A model generated the notes under the pieces. It ran no database searches, had not been told where the DNA came from, and saw only the letters and a program-made list of their open reading frames with translations. From Stictocephala bisonia (taxonomy: Eukaryota; Arthropoda; Insecta; Hemiptera; Membracidae), in the NCBI GenBank assembly GCA_035578905.1, contig JAQJVL010000004.1, forward strand, positions 837,082-901,081: 64,000 nt of DNA, written 5' to 3'. The position numbers and the translations under genes are program-made. Below, in pieces: positions 47,552 through 58,662 of the stretch; positions within the stretch are counted from its first letter, which is position 1; every line of letters begins with the position of its first letter.

Positions 47552-47967
47552 AATAATAAACATATAGTTAAGCATTTGAGTATAAAACTAAAATTTCAAT
47601 ATTCCACCTCATCATAGAACTAAAGATCTATAAAAGGAAGAAGACCTCTCATTCTCTAGAATGTTTCACTACTATACTTTCTGCAAGGAAGTACTCTATC
47701 AGTTCCAAATGACCCTAATAATAGAGTATTTCATATACAATTAGGTGAGTTTAAAATAACTGTAACCCTTTCTACTCAAGACAAACAGAGCTGTGCCAAA
47801 CAGTTTCCAACTGTTAAACCGTTGAAACTAGTTCCGTTGCAGCATAGAAAGGGTTAAAATAAGTTCTGATGCAATGAGTTCTATAATCCAAAACAGTTCT
47901 GCTCATTTCCAGTTATGGTCAGAAAACCCATAATTGAGTGTTTAAATGTCAAGCGACTATCAAAAAG
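47552..47967. other. Non-coding stretch
   Basis: No gene or repeat was recognised. Confidence 0.35.
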
Positions 47968-48397
47968 AAATATTGAGGGCTGAAGCAGACAACATGAGAG
48001 AAGAGAATTAAATATTGAGGGCTGAAGCAGACAACATGAGAGAAGAGAATTAAATATTGAGGGCTAAAGCAGACAACATGAGAGAAGAGAATTAAATATT
48101 GAGGGCTGAAGCAGACAACATGAGAGAATTAAATATTGAGGGCTATGAGACAACATGAGCAGACAACATGAGAGAAGATAATTAAATATTGAGGGCTGAA
48201 GCAGACAACATGAGAGAAGAGAATTAAATATTGAGGGCTGAAGCAGACAACATGAGAGAAGAGAATTAAATATTGAGGGCTGAAGCAGACAACATGAGAG
48301 AAGAGAATTAAATATTGAGGGCTGAAGCAGACAACATGAGAGAAGAGAATTAAATATTGAGGGCTGAAGCAGGCAACATGAGAGAAGAGAATTAAAT
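47968..48397. repeat. 42-bp minisatellite, about 10 copies
   Basis: The unit is 42 bp ('atattgagggctgaagcag' then 'acaacatgagagaagagaattaa'). One unit near 48121-48180 is rearranged: it lacks part of the unit and carries an extra 'gctatgagacaacatgagc' piece. The others differ by single bases. The 42-bp period keeps a 125-codon - strand frame open, which is not a gene. Confidence 0.95.
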
Positions 48398-48605
48398 ACT
48401 GTATTTAATATGCTGCACTTGGTTTTGTTTGACCGAACCAATATAAATTTCTGTTATATTTATTAATCCATCATTAACTTATTCCATTAGGTGATTTATA
48501 ATGCTTACCAAACTATCTAAACTGGATGTAATCTTAATAAATAATTTGGGATACCCCTAGCTACTTTGTGTACCAACCCTGTCATTCTCTATGTTTGTGT
48601 GAGGA
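48398..48605. other. Short non-coding stretch
   Basis: Nothing was recognised. Confidence 0.35.
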
Positions 48606-48932
48606 AGTTCAGCCTATGGCCTCATCAGGACACTCTGCTTGTATAGCCCCATCTGTGGATATCTGTCTGTAGCCTTGCCTTTGAACTTTGCTTTTAGCCC
48701 CTTTGTAGATCTCGACCTGCAGGCTCGTGGGAATCTCTGCTACAAACTCTGCCTGGCATGCTAGGTTTAACGTACTATACATTCTTGAGAACATGGCTAT
48801 AGCCAAACATCCCACATGTGTGCCTACTATAGCTAAGCCAGCTTGGTCAAACAGGGTTACCATCTTCCATGAGCCTCTTGGAATGCATATTTTGATAGCA
48901 CTTAAGTAAGAAACTATAACATATGGCCACAT
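48606..48932 (-). other. Coding-like island of unknown origin
   Basis: About 325 bp of balanced GC content with an open - strand frame of 107 codons (48609-48932), including 'IPRGSWKMVTLFDQAGLAI' and 'FVAEIPTSLQVEIYKGAK'. The + strand also has a 60-codon frame. The sequence looks once-coding, but I recognise no family and no splice sites decide it. It directly abuts a CCTAA repeat at 48933. It could be an exon, a retrocopy fragment or a transposon piece. Confidence 0.3.
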
Positions 48933-48957
48933 AACCTAACCTAACCTAACCTAACCT
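48933..48957. repeat. Interstitial CCTAA repeat, about 4.6 copies
   Basis: A short run of the arthropod telomere-type motif (complement TTAGG), the third in this window. Confidence 0.85.
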
Positions 48958-49939
48958 GTTACGTTAGGTATGGGCCACCTGGTTAATATATCTAAAACCT
49001 CAGAACAAAAATTTGACCAACATAAAAATTTACTGTTATTAAATAATTAAATTAGTTATATTTTATACACTAAAACACCTTTTAAATGAAAACTATAATA
49101 TATAGAAACCAACTTAAGTTTAAAAGTTGTAGAGTATTTTATGAATTATAAAACTATGCCTTCGAAATACTACTTCGTACAGCCTGACAAATGAAAACGA
49201 AAAACACTCTTTACTCCGACTTTTAAGGGTTATTGTAACAAAATTGCAATTTGTACAAGTTTTCTGTTTGATTCATTAATTGTTGAGTTCATCTGGTGAA
49301 TATAGTGGTTCCAGGTACCCAGTCCCCCGAACTTAATAAGGTTAGGTGGTAGAGAGGACGGTCTAGTTCTAACCTCGCTTAAAAATAAAGTAGTTTTTTT
49401 CATTTCATTTCCCTGTCCTGATGGAGTTGGAACGCTGGTTGGATAATTGATTTTTCTTTTCTATTAATAACCTGCTTTGAACATTGTTGAACATTTCATA
49501 TTTTATTTCTTTTATATTTCATATTGTGTTTTATGTTTTGTTATAATTATGTTATATGAGATAGTTTTTAAGAACGTGTGACTTTCTTAACAATCAACCG
49601 TAGTTTGTATGCATGTAGATTTTATACATTTTATACATTGAATTATTATAGATAGGTTAAGGGATGAAAAACTATTTGTAAATGTAGGTTTATGTAGTAA
49701 GTAGCACCTGAAGACGACAAGATTTTTTTTTTACCTGTTGAAATTTTTGTTTGTTCCTTAAAACACTTAAATCATTGGAAATCTCCAAATACCATTCACA
49801 AACTATAATAATTTAAAACTCTTGATAAGAAAGTTAGAATTATAAATACAATAAGCTATGAACAGAAGTAGATTTATTATAAATTACTACCTAAAGTTCT
49901 GTGTGGTAGCTGCCATAGCTGGGAGATCACATACAAAAT
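48958..49939. other. AT-rich non-coding stretch
   Basis: No supported gene. An 'aaaataaagtagtttttttcatttcatttc' segment at about 49382-49410 may be a LINE tail. Confidence 0.35.
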
Positions 49940-50665
49940 AGCGTACATACAAAAGTGATTGGTCCAACTTAATAGAGCCATGAGAGCTATTAGTGGTACT
50001 CGCATTGCAACTCCACTTCCTTGGTTCCCGGTACTGTGCAATATAGCCCCTATAGAGATAAGACATCAGAAGGCACTACTTAAAGAATTCAATAAGATCT
50101 GGAATACCGTGCACCTCCCCATTAACCAGGATCTCTCTCGTCAGAACGGTTGCTTAAAATCTCTAAACCCACCCCTACGTACTGCTTCCCAGTTGAGCAG
50201 TTCAAATTTTTCGTCCAATACCCAATAGCGTGGAACAGTTTTTATGGTTGAAATAAGTACGTTATTAATGCTCCATGAATACCTGTAGGTAGAATGAACC
50301 TACCTCGTAGGGAATGGACACTTTTGAATTAGTTCCGCACTGGCGTGGGTAGATGTAACTACTGGAAGTATAAATGAGGATTGACACTAAATCATGTGAT
50401 TGTGGGGAGTCTATCCAACCAATAGATCACATAAGTACAGAGGATCTCCTGCAATATTTTATGGAGGGATTGGCTAGTATAAACAGAATAAGTGAGGCAG
50501 GTCGTAAATGGATTGATGGATTGGATTTAATTTTGTGACACGAGATCACTCTTACTTTATATTATATATTACATGACTTTTGGATCGTAATCCAAATATA
50601 TATCACAGCTTTAAAAAAAATTACTGAATGGTAGCTGACAAAAACCGTATGATATATATACCTAA
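49940..50665 (+). mobile_element. LINE family A, 3' fragment (copy 3)
   Basis: The + strand frame 49959-50228 reads 'VQLNRAMRAISGTRIATPLPWFPVL', the same block seen on the - strand at 62654-62836. It is followed by a decayed C-terminal region with a 'CDCGESIQ'-like Cys motif (about 50395-50425), an ending like that at 61080-61115, and a 3' UTR finishing in 'atgatatatatac'. Frames are broken after residue 89. The RT domain is absent. Confidence 0.75.
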
Positions 50666-50797
50666 ATTTCTTAAAAATAGGAAAAAATAAATATATTTTA
50701 ATTAAAATTAAAGCGACTACTTAGGATGGTTTTAGGTGAAAAGAATATGCTGTAAAATGATCGAGTTTATCTTGAATATTGTTTTTGTAAATTGAAG
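50666..50797. other. Short AT-rich stretch
   Basis: Ends in an acceptor-like 'gtttttgtaaattgaag'. Nothing else was seen. Confidence 0.3.
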
Positions 50798-50956
50798 GAT
50801 ACAAGACTCTTCAGTGTAGTAATGGATCCCAGGAACACTGGAGTGTTTGTAGCCGTAGCAGGACACAATTATGGAGTAACAGTTCACAGAGTCCTTCAGA
50901 ACATCACAAAATACCCTGAAAATGAAATATTAGAATGGTCAGCTTTTTCTACTTAG
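50798..50956 (+). other. Possible terminal coding exon, 52 codons
   Basis: After an AG at 50796-50797 the frame reads Asp-Thr-Arg-Leu-Phe-Ser and continues through 'MDPRNTGVFVAVAGHNYGV' to 'EWSAFST' and a TAG at 50954-50956. Codon choice and composition look coding and differ from the flanking DNA. I recognise no family. It sits directly upstream of the LINE at about 50970, so it may be the last exon of a + strand gene whose 3' UTR received the insertion, or an unrelated remnant. Confidence 0.3.
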
Positions 50957-50969
50957 GAGATGTTTATGT

Positions 50970-53900
50970 TTTTGTGTAGCTGGTAACCTTGTGTATCTTG
51001 AATATTTTGGATTTTTCCACCAAAATATTCAAGATTTAAAATCACGTATAGAACCATTAGAAATAACCCTAGCTGAGATTGAACCGGATGTCGTAATGCT
51101 TTCAGAGCATAATGTGACGGTTCTTGAACTAAATCGATTTCATTTAGTAAAATACAAAACAATATCACAATTTTCTCACACCAAAGGTGGAGGTGTAATA
51201 ATTTTAGCTAAAGAAGGGATAAGAGGAAAGAAAATTAATTCATATAAAGTAGATAGGTTATGTGAGGACAAATTATTTGAAAGTTGTGTATCTAAATTCA
51301 GAATAAATAAAAAAAATCTATATTAGTTGCAGGTATTTCCAGGAAACCAAATTTTAAAAATAGTCAATTCTTAAGTAGGATTGATGAACTAATAACCGTC
51401 CTCACAGCAAAAGAAAAGTATGTAATATTAGTAGGTGACATCAATATTGTTATGTTAGTTAATTATAAAGAAACGAATGAGTTTAAATCAATTTTTTTAA
51501 ATTGATTTTCCCACAAGGGTCACTTCAACTTCAGAGTCCTGTATCGATAATTTTATCACTAACATAGAATGTACACGCCTGAGTACTGAAGGTATTATCA
51601 CTGCCCTATCAGATCACGATGGCTAGATCTGTGATGTTTTGACTAGTTGCCCAGAAAATTAAGTATCTAAGAGGTTATCTTATACAGGTAGGAAATTCTC
51701 TAGAGAAAACAATAAATTGTTTAAAGAATTGCTTGATATAGAGGATTGGAGTACTGTATTTCAAGCACCTGTTGGTGAAAAGTATGATAATTTTTTTCAA
51801 ATCTTAAACTATAACTTTGACACCTCATTTCCAATTGTTTCAAAGAAAAAAAATAAAATCAATAATGAATGGATTACTATGGAAATTAAAGACAATCATA
51901 ATGATATCCTCTAGTACCTAAAAACCTATCTCAATCAACAAAAAGTGACAAATGAAAAAATATTGTGAGACAAAAATACAATAAATACAAAGCAAACCTT
52001 ATCAATACTAAAAAATCTTACTTTGACAGTAAAATAAAGAATTTGGACAATGTTATCAAAACAACATGGGAAATAATTAACAGAGAAACAACGAATAATA
52101 AAAAAGTAATTAGTAAAATATATCAGTGATAGGTGATGATGGACCTCCAATCCTTTACAAATATGCAACATATTTAATGATTATTTTGCAAATAAGATGA
52201 ATTATACTATTAACAATTCTGCACCATTAACTAATAATATATTTGATACTAAAGATCATTCTAATTTTATATTGAACTCAGAAAACAATTTCATATGCTT
52301 ACCAGAACATGTTAATGAAGATGTTCGTTAATGAAGACGAACTGCTTAAGATAATTGATTCATTAAAATGTAAGTCATCTAGTGGATATGATGAAATCTC
52401 AATAAAACTTATCAAATTTGTTAAACTATCCCTAGTAAAACCGTTATTACATGTGATAAATTCTTCTTTTATATCAGGCATATTTCCAGACAAACTTACA
52501 ATTTTAAAAGTCATTCCAGTTTATAAAAAAAATGAACAAACAAATGTCAAGAACTACCGTCCTATATCAATATTGCCATCAATATTGAAAATTTATGAAA
52601 AAGCCATGTGCCTCAGGTTAACAGAATATTTAGAAAAAAACAAACTTCTAGATACAGATTCCGAAAAGGAAAATCTACTGTTACAGCCTTAATTAAATTC
52701 ATTGAATCTGTTATAAACTCTATAAACAATAAACAAAAAGTGGCCGGTGTGTTTATAGATTTGTCGATGGCGTTCGACAGTCTGTCTCATAAATTACTAT
52801 TGGATAAATTATTAAAATTCGGGATAAAAGGCGTTTGCTTAAAATGGATGAAATCATATTTGGACAATATACGGGCAGTACGTAGAGATTACACATGTTT
52901 CAAAAAAATAAAATACCCAAATACAATTCTTCAACCCGTAGAGTCAGATGTGGGTCCCACAGGGCACAATACTTGGGCCACTACTATTTATCTGCTACTT
53001 GAGCGGACTACCGAACATAATTGACCACAACAATAGCAATGATAATCAATTTGTTTATATGCCGATGATGTTAATCTCATTACCACAACAAATTCAATAA
53101 AAAGAGCTAGAATTTAAGGCTTGTGAAAACCTAGCAATGCTGAAACAGTTTTTTTATAGATAATAATTTAAAACTCAATATCAATGAAACTAATTTTACT
53201 GTCTTTAAAACAAAACAAAAGTAAGGATGAAAACTTAATTATTAAAATCGATCATATGGAAATTGACCAAATTAGTGAAACAAAATTTCTTGGACTACTA
53301 ATTGACACAAATCTCAGATGGGACATTCATATAGCTGGTATAAGTAATAAAATCAACTCTGGCCTTTATGCCCTGAAGAGAATGAGTTTTTTCTGTAGTT
53401 TAGAGGTCTTAAAAACTATATACTTTTCTCATATTCACTTACATATAGCCTATGCTATCTGTGTCTATGGAGCAACATCAAAGAATAATTTAAATAAAAT
53501 ATTAGGCCTACAAAAAAAGGTCAGCAGAATTATTTTAGACTGTAAAAGAATATTTTAAAACTGAACATTATTACATTATTTGGCTTATACATTTTGAGTG
53601 CATTTATTATGTGAGAACACACATGGAAGAATTTAAATTTCAAAGTAATGTCCACTCATATGATACTAGAGAAAAAAATCAAATATCAATTCCCTACCAT
53701 AAAATTCAATTTAAAAAAACCTCCTACATATGGGCTAAATATTTAAGTAAAATTCCAAAATGGATCACAATAATATTGAAAGCAATGTAAAGTTTAAATT
53801 TAAAAAATTCCTTACAGAGAGAGCCTTATATTCACTGGATGATCTATAAAGAAACAGCATCAATAACAACAATAATTATGTAATAAACAGAGTATCCTAA

Positions 53901-54112
53901 GCAGCTCCTTTAAACCTTACATTTTAAACTTTTTAATTTTAATTACTTTTACTAAAACTATATAATTTTGTATTGAAAGGATTGCATATATTTATTATTC
54001 AATAGTTTGGTCTAATATTTAGTTTTATATTTATCTGTAACTGACACTATTGACTGTATGGATTTGTACGTTATGTCAATAAAGATGATTTTGAATTTGA
54101 ACCTTCGGAACA
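50970..54112 (+). mobile_element. Degenerate Jockey/CR1-like LINE (family B), endonuclease plus RT
   Basis: Nearly a whole ORF2 can be followed in pieces on the + strand. An AP-type endonuclease begins 'HQNIQDLKSRIEPLE' (about 51017) with 'EIEPDVVMLSEH' and, frameshifted, 'GDINI' (about 51435-51450). The reverse transcriptase has 'YRPISILPSILK' (about 52555), 'GVFIDLSMAFDSLSHKLL' (motif A, about 52745-52800), 'PQGTILGPLLF' (about 52955-52990) and YADD at 53058-53069. It continues with 'ETKFLGLLIDTNLRW' (about 53275-53320) and a 'KKFLTERALYSLDDL'-type end (about 53800-53850). At least five frameshifts or stops separate these blocks. The 3' end is 'aataaagatgattttgaatttgaa' at about 54078-54102. 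It is a dead but nearly full-length coding copy. Confidence 0.85.
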
Positions 54113-55099
54113 AATCATGTGTTTGTAAAAAAAAAAAAAAAAAAACAGTAATGGAGGAACAGTTCATATTAGAGTATTTAAATTTGGCTGTGGGGAGGTG
54201 GTCAATGTCACCTAAATATTTCTGTCCTTTTAGAAGGGGGGGGGGGGAATTTATTTCACCTAATACTTTTGATAATGCAGTATACGACAATTTTACTGTA
54301 AAGTATACTCTGTTTAATGTCAAGGGAAAGCATTAAAATCACAGAACACACCTTCTTGTTCAGCCACCTCACAATTGGTATCCTAGCCGATCTAATTGAA
54401 ACTATGCAAATAATGGCTTTCTATATTGAAGTGGGTCATTCAAAATAGTTAGTTAAATCGCTCTATTAAAGATGTTTCTAAAGTGTGTAAATGTACAATA
54501 TGTATATTATAAAACTGCTTCTGAAAAAATCGAATTACGATCCAGATAATACAAAATAAGGCAAAATTTCGACAAAATAGTAGTATATTTTGTTCCGTTT
54601 ATACTAATTAATTTACAATCAAAAAAGATGTTTAAGAATAACAAAAAATAAAAATATATTTATAATTTTTTCTTCTTTATTTTCCTAATTAAAATCACTC
54701 ACACATACCTGCAGCCACTTGTTGAGAAAATATCTCTGTATGATGAAAATGCCAGATATATTTTCTGATGTTACTCTAAAATTTAAGTAAAAATGAATTC
54801 CTGTTTTTAGCAATTCTGCATTTTTTTAAAACTAGCAATAAAATTTACAACTTTATATACACATTGTTTTTATTTTTACTTCTTTTAAGATAGACATCAC
54901 AACATATCAGTTGAAAATATAATTTCTTTATAACAATATATAAAAAATTAAATATAATTTCCTTGTCTTAAAAAAGCAATTTAGATTATGCACAAACACA
55001 AAATCATAGAAAGAAATTCATAAAACAAAATTAGGCCTTTAACAATAAATTTCTTGTACAATCACAAACCTTTATTTTTTTGTCCTTTTAGGCAGGTCT
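54113..55099. other. AT-rich non-coding stretch
   Basis: A poly-A run lies at about 54128-54145 and a G run of about 14 at 54236-54248. No gene was supported. Confidence 0.35.
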
Positions 55100-55960
55100 A
55101 AACGCAAACTAATACATAATAAGCATGAAAATAAAAAGAAGCAGGACAAATAAAGAAAAGAAGATGATGGTGATTGGTTTTTCAAGTGACCTGATAAAGT
55201 GCGGAAATATTGATGAGGAGGTACAAGGAGAGTAAGAGAATACTCATACTAGGGGGATGAAATTTAATGCTATGACAAAAACAGTAAATGTATGAGTATG
55301 GTGATGTCAAGAGAATTTAAAAGTCTGATACCGAGGTAAAAAGAGATTTTTGTAAATTAAATTAGATATTTTCAAATATCTAAGAATGTAAAAGGCAAGG
55401 AGAAGTGTTCATGAACGATGAGTTAATTATGTCCTTCTAAGATGTAAGAAAGTGCACCACACTTTTTACCTAGGTATGTTGTAAAACATATCAAACTATG
55501 TTTTGAGCAGATGCTTGGGTGGTGGGGCTAAGGAACAAGAGGGGGTTGTACACTTGTATGAAATAGGTCCTTAAGAGGAATAAATGAAACTGAAGGAAAT
55601 AGAGGAAGGACAAGAAGTAGAAAGGATTCATAGGAATAGAGCAGGGTGATTTTAAAAGAGAATGAGGTCAGAAAAATACCAAGAAAATCTTAAGAAGAAG
55701 AAGAAGTAAGGAAAATCCAAGAGTAAGGAAGGAAATGAAATAAGACTGAAGGGATATGCTTGGTTGCAAAAGGTTAGGAGAGACTGGAAATAGAAGGAGA
55801 AAATTGGATGAAGTGCTTGAAAAGAAATGATGGAAAATAAAAGTTGATAGATCTGCATCAAGTAGACCCAGTGATGCTGAAAACCGATCATAGTGAAGTT
55901 TATTTTGGTAAAAAATGAGATTTGTACATAATGTACATTATTACACATTGAGAAACTAAA
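55100..55960. other. Purine-rich (+ strand) stretch
   Basis: The + strand is strongly biased to A and G, most clearly at 55640-55830 with (aag)n-like words. A - strand frame (55652-55948) stays open only because of this bias and encodes a Phe/Leu/Ser-rich low-complexity chain. It was not called as a gene. Confidence 0.5.
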
Positions 55961-56278
55961 AGTGTAATTTTTTCACAATGTACAGACATTATTTTTGTAT
56001 CTATATATGTTTCATTGTAGTGTACTGTCTATTATATCTATTATTTTCAATTTATGGTCAGGTGTAAGAGAGTGCTCCACAGCCCTAACTTCACCATTTG
56101 TTTCATATTTTTTATTACGACCAATAAAAATAATTTTCATTTAATTTCATTTTACATTCATAAAGAATTGATTATGATGATTCAAGATGCTCAAATGCAA
56201 CAATGTAGGTACTAAAAGAATTAATAAGCTATTTTATTTATATATTAGTTTTTATGTAACAATTGTTAATGCATGTAA
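55961..56278. other. AT-rich non-coding stretch
   Basis: An 'aaaataattttcatttaatttc' segment near 56125 may be the tail of an old LINE. Nothing else was seen. Confidence 0.3.
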
Positions 56279-56776
56279 AACTACATTACGAAATGGCCAG
56301 AAGTATACGCCATACCAAATCCAGAAGCAGCAACAGTGGCTGGGTGCTTGGTGAACGAATCCATCTGTCGGTATGGAGTGCCACGTGAGCTGCACAGCGA
56401 CCAAGGGACGAACTTCGGATCCTTGTTGATGAAGGAGGTGCTTCAGCGTCTCGGAGTGCACAAGACACGGACCACTGCGCTTCATCCGCAATCTGATGGG
56501 ATGGTCGAGAGATACATAAAGACACTCGTTGGACACCTCAGGAAAGTTGTGTCCACCAATCAGCGGGATTGGGATCGGAAGGTGCCCATTTTCCTCCTGG
56601 CGTACAGATCTTCGGTCCACGATACTACGGGTTTCACCCCAGCGAGGATGATCTTCGGAAGGGAGCTGCGGCTGCCTAGTGACCTTATGTTCGGCCATCA
56701 TGAGTACATCACTATACAATTGATAGACGCTGTTATGGCTGGTATGAAGCATTTCATTTCGACTATCAAATCATAA
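56279..56776 (+). mobile_element. Ty3/gypsy-type integrase core fragment
   Basis: An uninterrupted + strand frame from about 56279 to a TAA at 56774-56776 encodes part of a retroelement integrase catalytic core. A 'TKWPE' block (about 56288) marks the segment just after the first catalytic Asp, which is missing. 'HSDQGTNF' (about 56391) carries the second Asp, and the catalytic Glu lies 36 residues later in 'DGMVER' (about 56496-56515), the DD35E spacing. 'FLLAYRSSVHDTTGFTPA' (about 56590) is typical of Ty3/gypsy pol. Protease, RT, RNase H, the first Asp and LTRs are absent, so it is a non-functional fragment. It is markedly more GC-rich than its surroundings. Confidence 0.85.
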
Positions 56777-56944
56777 CCTCCATCTATGATTATTTTTAGA
56801 AAATAATATTGTGCTCATTTATAAATGAATTAAACGATGCCAGGAATTAAATCCTATCCCTTGCCATACGATTCACTGTGTATCGCTCCATAACAGCCCT
56901 AGTATGAATGAGGATCACTGTAAATTAAAACTTAACGTTTATTT
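56777..56944. other. Short non-coding stretch
   Basis: Between the integrase fragment and the SINE; nothing was recognised. Confidence 0.3.
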
Positions 56945-57145
56945 ATTCTTAAGACGCCGATCCTCAAGATATGGGCAAATATGAATTTCGAATCAGTTTT
57001 ATGGGTGTAATTAAGTGAATTTAGTCATTGTTAAGACTAAGACTTGTCATTTAGTCATGACAAACTAAGATCGATTATTCCTTAAAAATGTCATTAATTA
57101 ATAGGCCAATCACAAATGAACAGGCGGTGGTTATCAGCTGATCCC
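56945..57145 (-). repeat. SINE-like repeat (family S2, copy 3, reverse)
   Basis: It is the reverse complement of the 1-168 body. In order on the + strand it has 'agacgccgatcctcaagata', 'atgggcaaatatgaatttcg', 'cattaattaataggccaatc' and 'acaaatgaacaggcgg'. It confirms that this family is dispersed in both orientations. Confidence 0.65.
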
Positions 57146-57749
57146 TTTTAAAATATGTTACGTCTCTGATTAGGATCGGACTGAGAACATCACTTGACAC
57201 TTGAGCAAACTGCTTTATTGATGAAAACCATCAAAGCTGTTTTCAATCAGGATAACTAGTCAAAAAAATTAATTGTAAATCCACATTAATAGTTTAAATC
57301 AATCCAAAGCATCTACTACTTGAGTTTCTTTTTAAGATAAACTTTATTAAGAACTAAACTTAAAGTAGCCAAATTAACTTGAGTCAAATATTCATTTGTT
57401 TTGTTCCCTGAAGATTGTTGAAATGGACTTGACTAAATTTATTTATAAAAATGTGTTCAATTTTGTTTTAAAAGATGATTTTCTATGTCTAAAATGTGTT
57501 TTGGCATAATTTTATATAGGTAATATTGGCTGCTGGCTGGGCACCTCTTACTTATAGTACCTTTCAGCTAGATAAGTTTGAAACTTAGACGGAATAAGTT
57601 TTTACAGCCGATAATAAAAATAAAATCTTTCATTGCATACAATTGCTTTACATTATTTAAAAAACAAATAAAGCTGAAAAGTAACATATTTATTATCATA
57701 AAACTTTAAATTTAGATATATAATTTTTATTTTGGGATATTGATTTCTA
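57146..57749. other. AT-rich non-coding stretch
   Basis: No gene or repeat was recognised. Confidence 0.35.
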
Positions 57750-58656
57750 AGGTGTGTTTTTAAAGTAAGTACCGTTTTATAATCCCGCCGCTGTAGCTCT
57801 GTGGTCGGTGTTCAGCACATGCATGTTAGGTACTACTATCTGTTGGCAAGACACAGCCGCCATCACAGATCCATTCCACTGTATTTTAGGTCACTTATAA
57901 CTGTTTAAAATTCCTCCTCCGATTAAAAATGCTGCCAACTGTAAATTACCTGTTTGTGATAAGTTTTCATAGCGACATTCATCGAGAGATCTATGAGGTT
58001 TATTGAGAAAACAAAATTAGCGACGGAATGGTAAGGAAATGGGTGAGAGCTTTTGCTTTTAAGATTGCCATACGAATGTGCATGATGAGGAACGAAGTGG
58101 GAAACCTTCACTCATTACTGATGACTTAGTGCAAAACGTTGATGAAAAAAGTCAGAGAAAACAGACGCTTTACAACTGCATCGTTATATAGTGAGCTTCC
58201 TCACATGTCAAGAAGTGTGATTTATGAAAATGTGATAAAACGTTTGAAGTACTGAGAGTTATGCTTATGCTGGGCTCCCAAAATGCTGCCAGAGAATCAC
58301 ATAAACAAATGTTTGGCGAGAATCAGAAAAACAAATGTTTAACCAGTTCTCTCACATTCATAGAGCATTATAATCGTGATGGTTACAATTTTTAAAGCCA
58401 ACTTATCACGGTGACAGACTCACAATAAATGTCAGCTGCTTTCACGCCCTTAGCATTATGAAAACTTACACATCACATAATTCACAGACGGTGGCATTTT
58501 TAATCAGGGGAGGAATTTTAAAAATTCATAAGCGACCTTAAATACAGTTGAATGGATCCGTGACAGCAGCTGTGGCTTGCCAATATCTAGCTTGCATTCA
58601 CTGCAGCGCTACAACTGCAGGATTCCAAAACGGTCTTACTTTAAAAACATGCCTTG
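57750..58656 (+). mobile_element. Snap-back mariner element with about 230-bp inverted ends
   Basis: The left 57751-57985 and right 58428-58656 are imperfect inverted copies of each other: outer 'ggtgtgtttttaaagtaag', then 'gatccattccactgtattt', then 'attaaaaatgctgcc'. TA flanks both ends. Between them, on the + strand from about 57975, lies the N-terminal half of a mariner transposase with stops. It contains 'DIHREIYEVY', 'SDGMVRKWVRAF' (helix-turn-helix region), 'NVHDEERSGKPSLITDDLVQNVDEK'-like text and an R-x-L-x-x region. The catalytic DD34D half is missing; in its place is an inverted copy of the 5' end. It cannot encode a working transposase. Confidence 0.75.
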
Positions 58657-58662
58657 TAATAA

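Noticed and set aside
48064..48441. 125-codon - strand frame
   Set aside because: Product of the 42-bp repeat.
54058..54336. 92-codon + strand frame
   Set aside because: It runs from the LINE 3' end through a poly-A and a poly-G run (Lys and Gly homopolymers); not a plausible protein.
55652..55948. 98-codon - strand frame rich in Phe and Leu
   Set aside because: Open only because of the purine-rich opposite strand; low complexity and no domain.
56252..56752. 166-codon - strand frame
   Set aside because: Antisense of the integrase fragment; the catalytic motifs are on the + strand.
57785..57920. tRNA-like SINE head (A-box-like 'tagctctgtggtcggtg')
   Set aside because: The same sequence is the subterminal part of the mariner inverted ends at 57751-57985 and 58428-58656.
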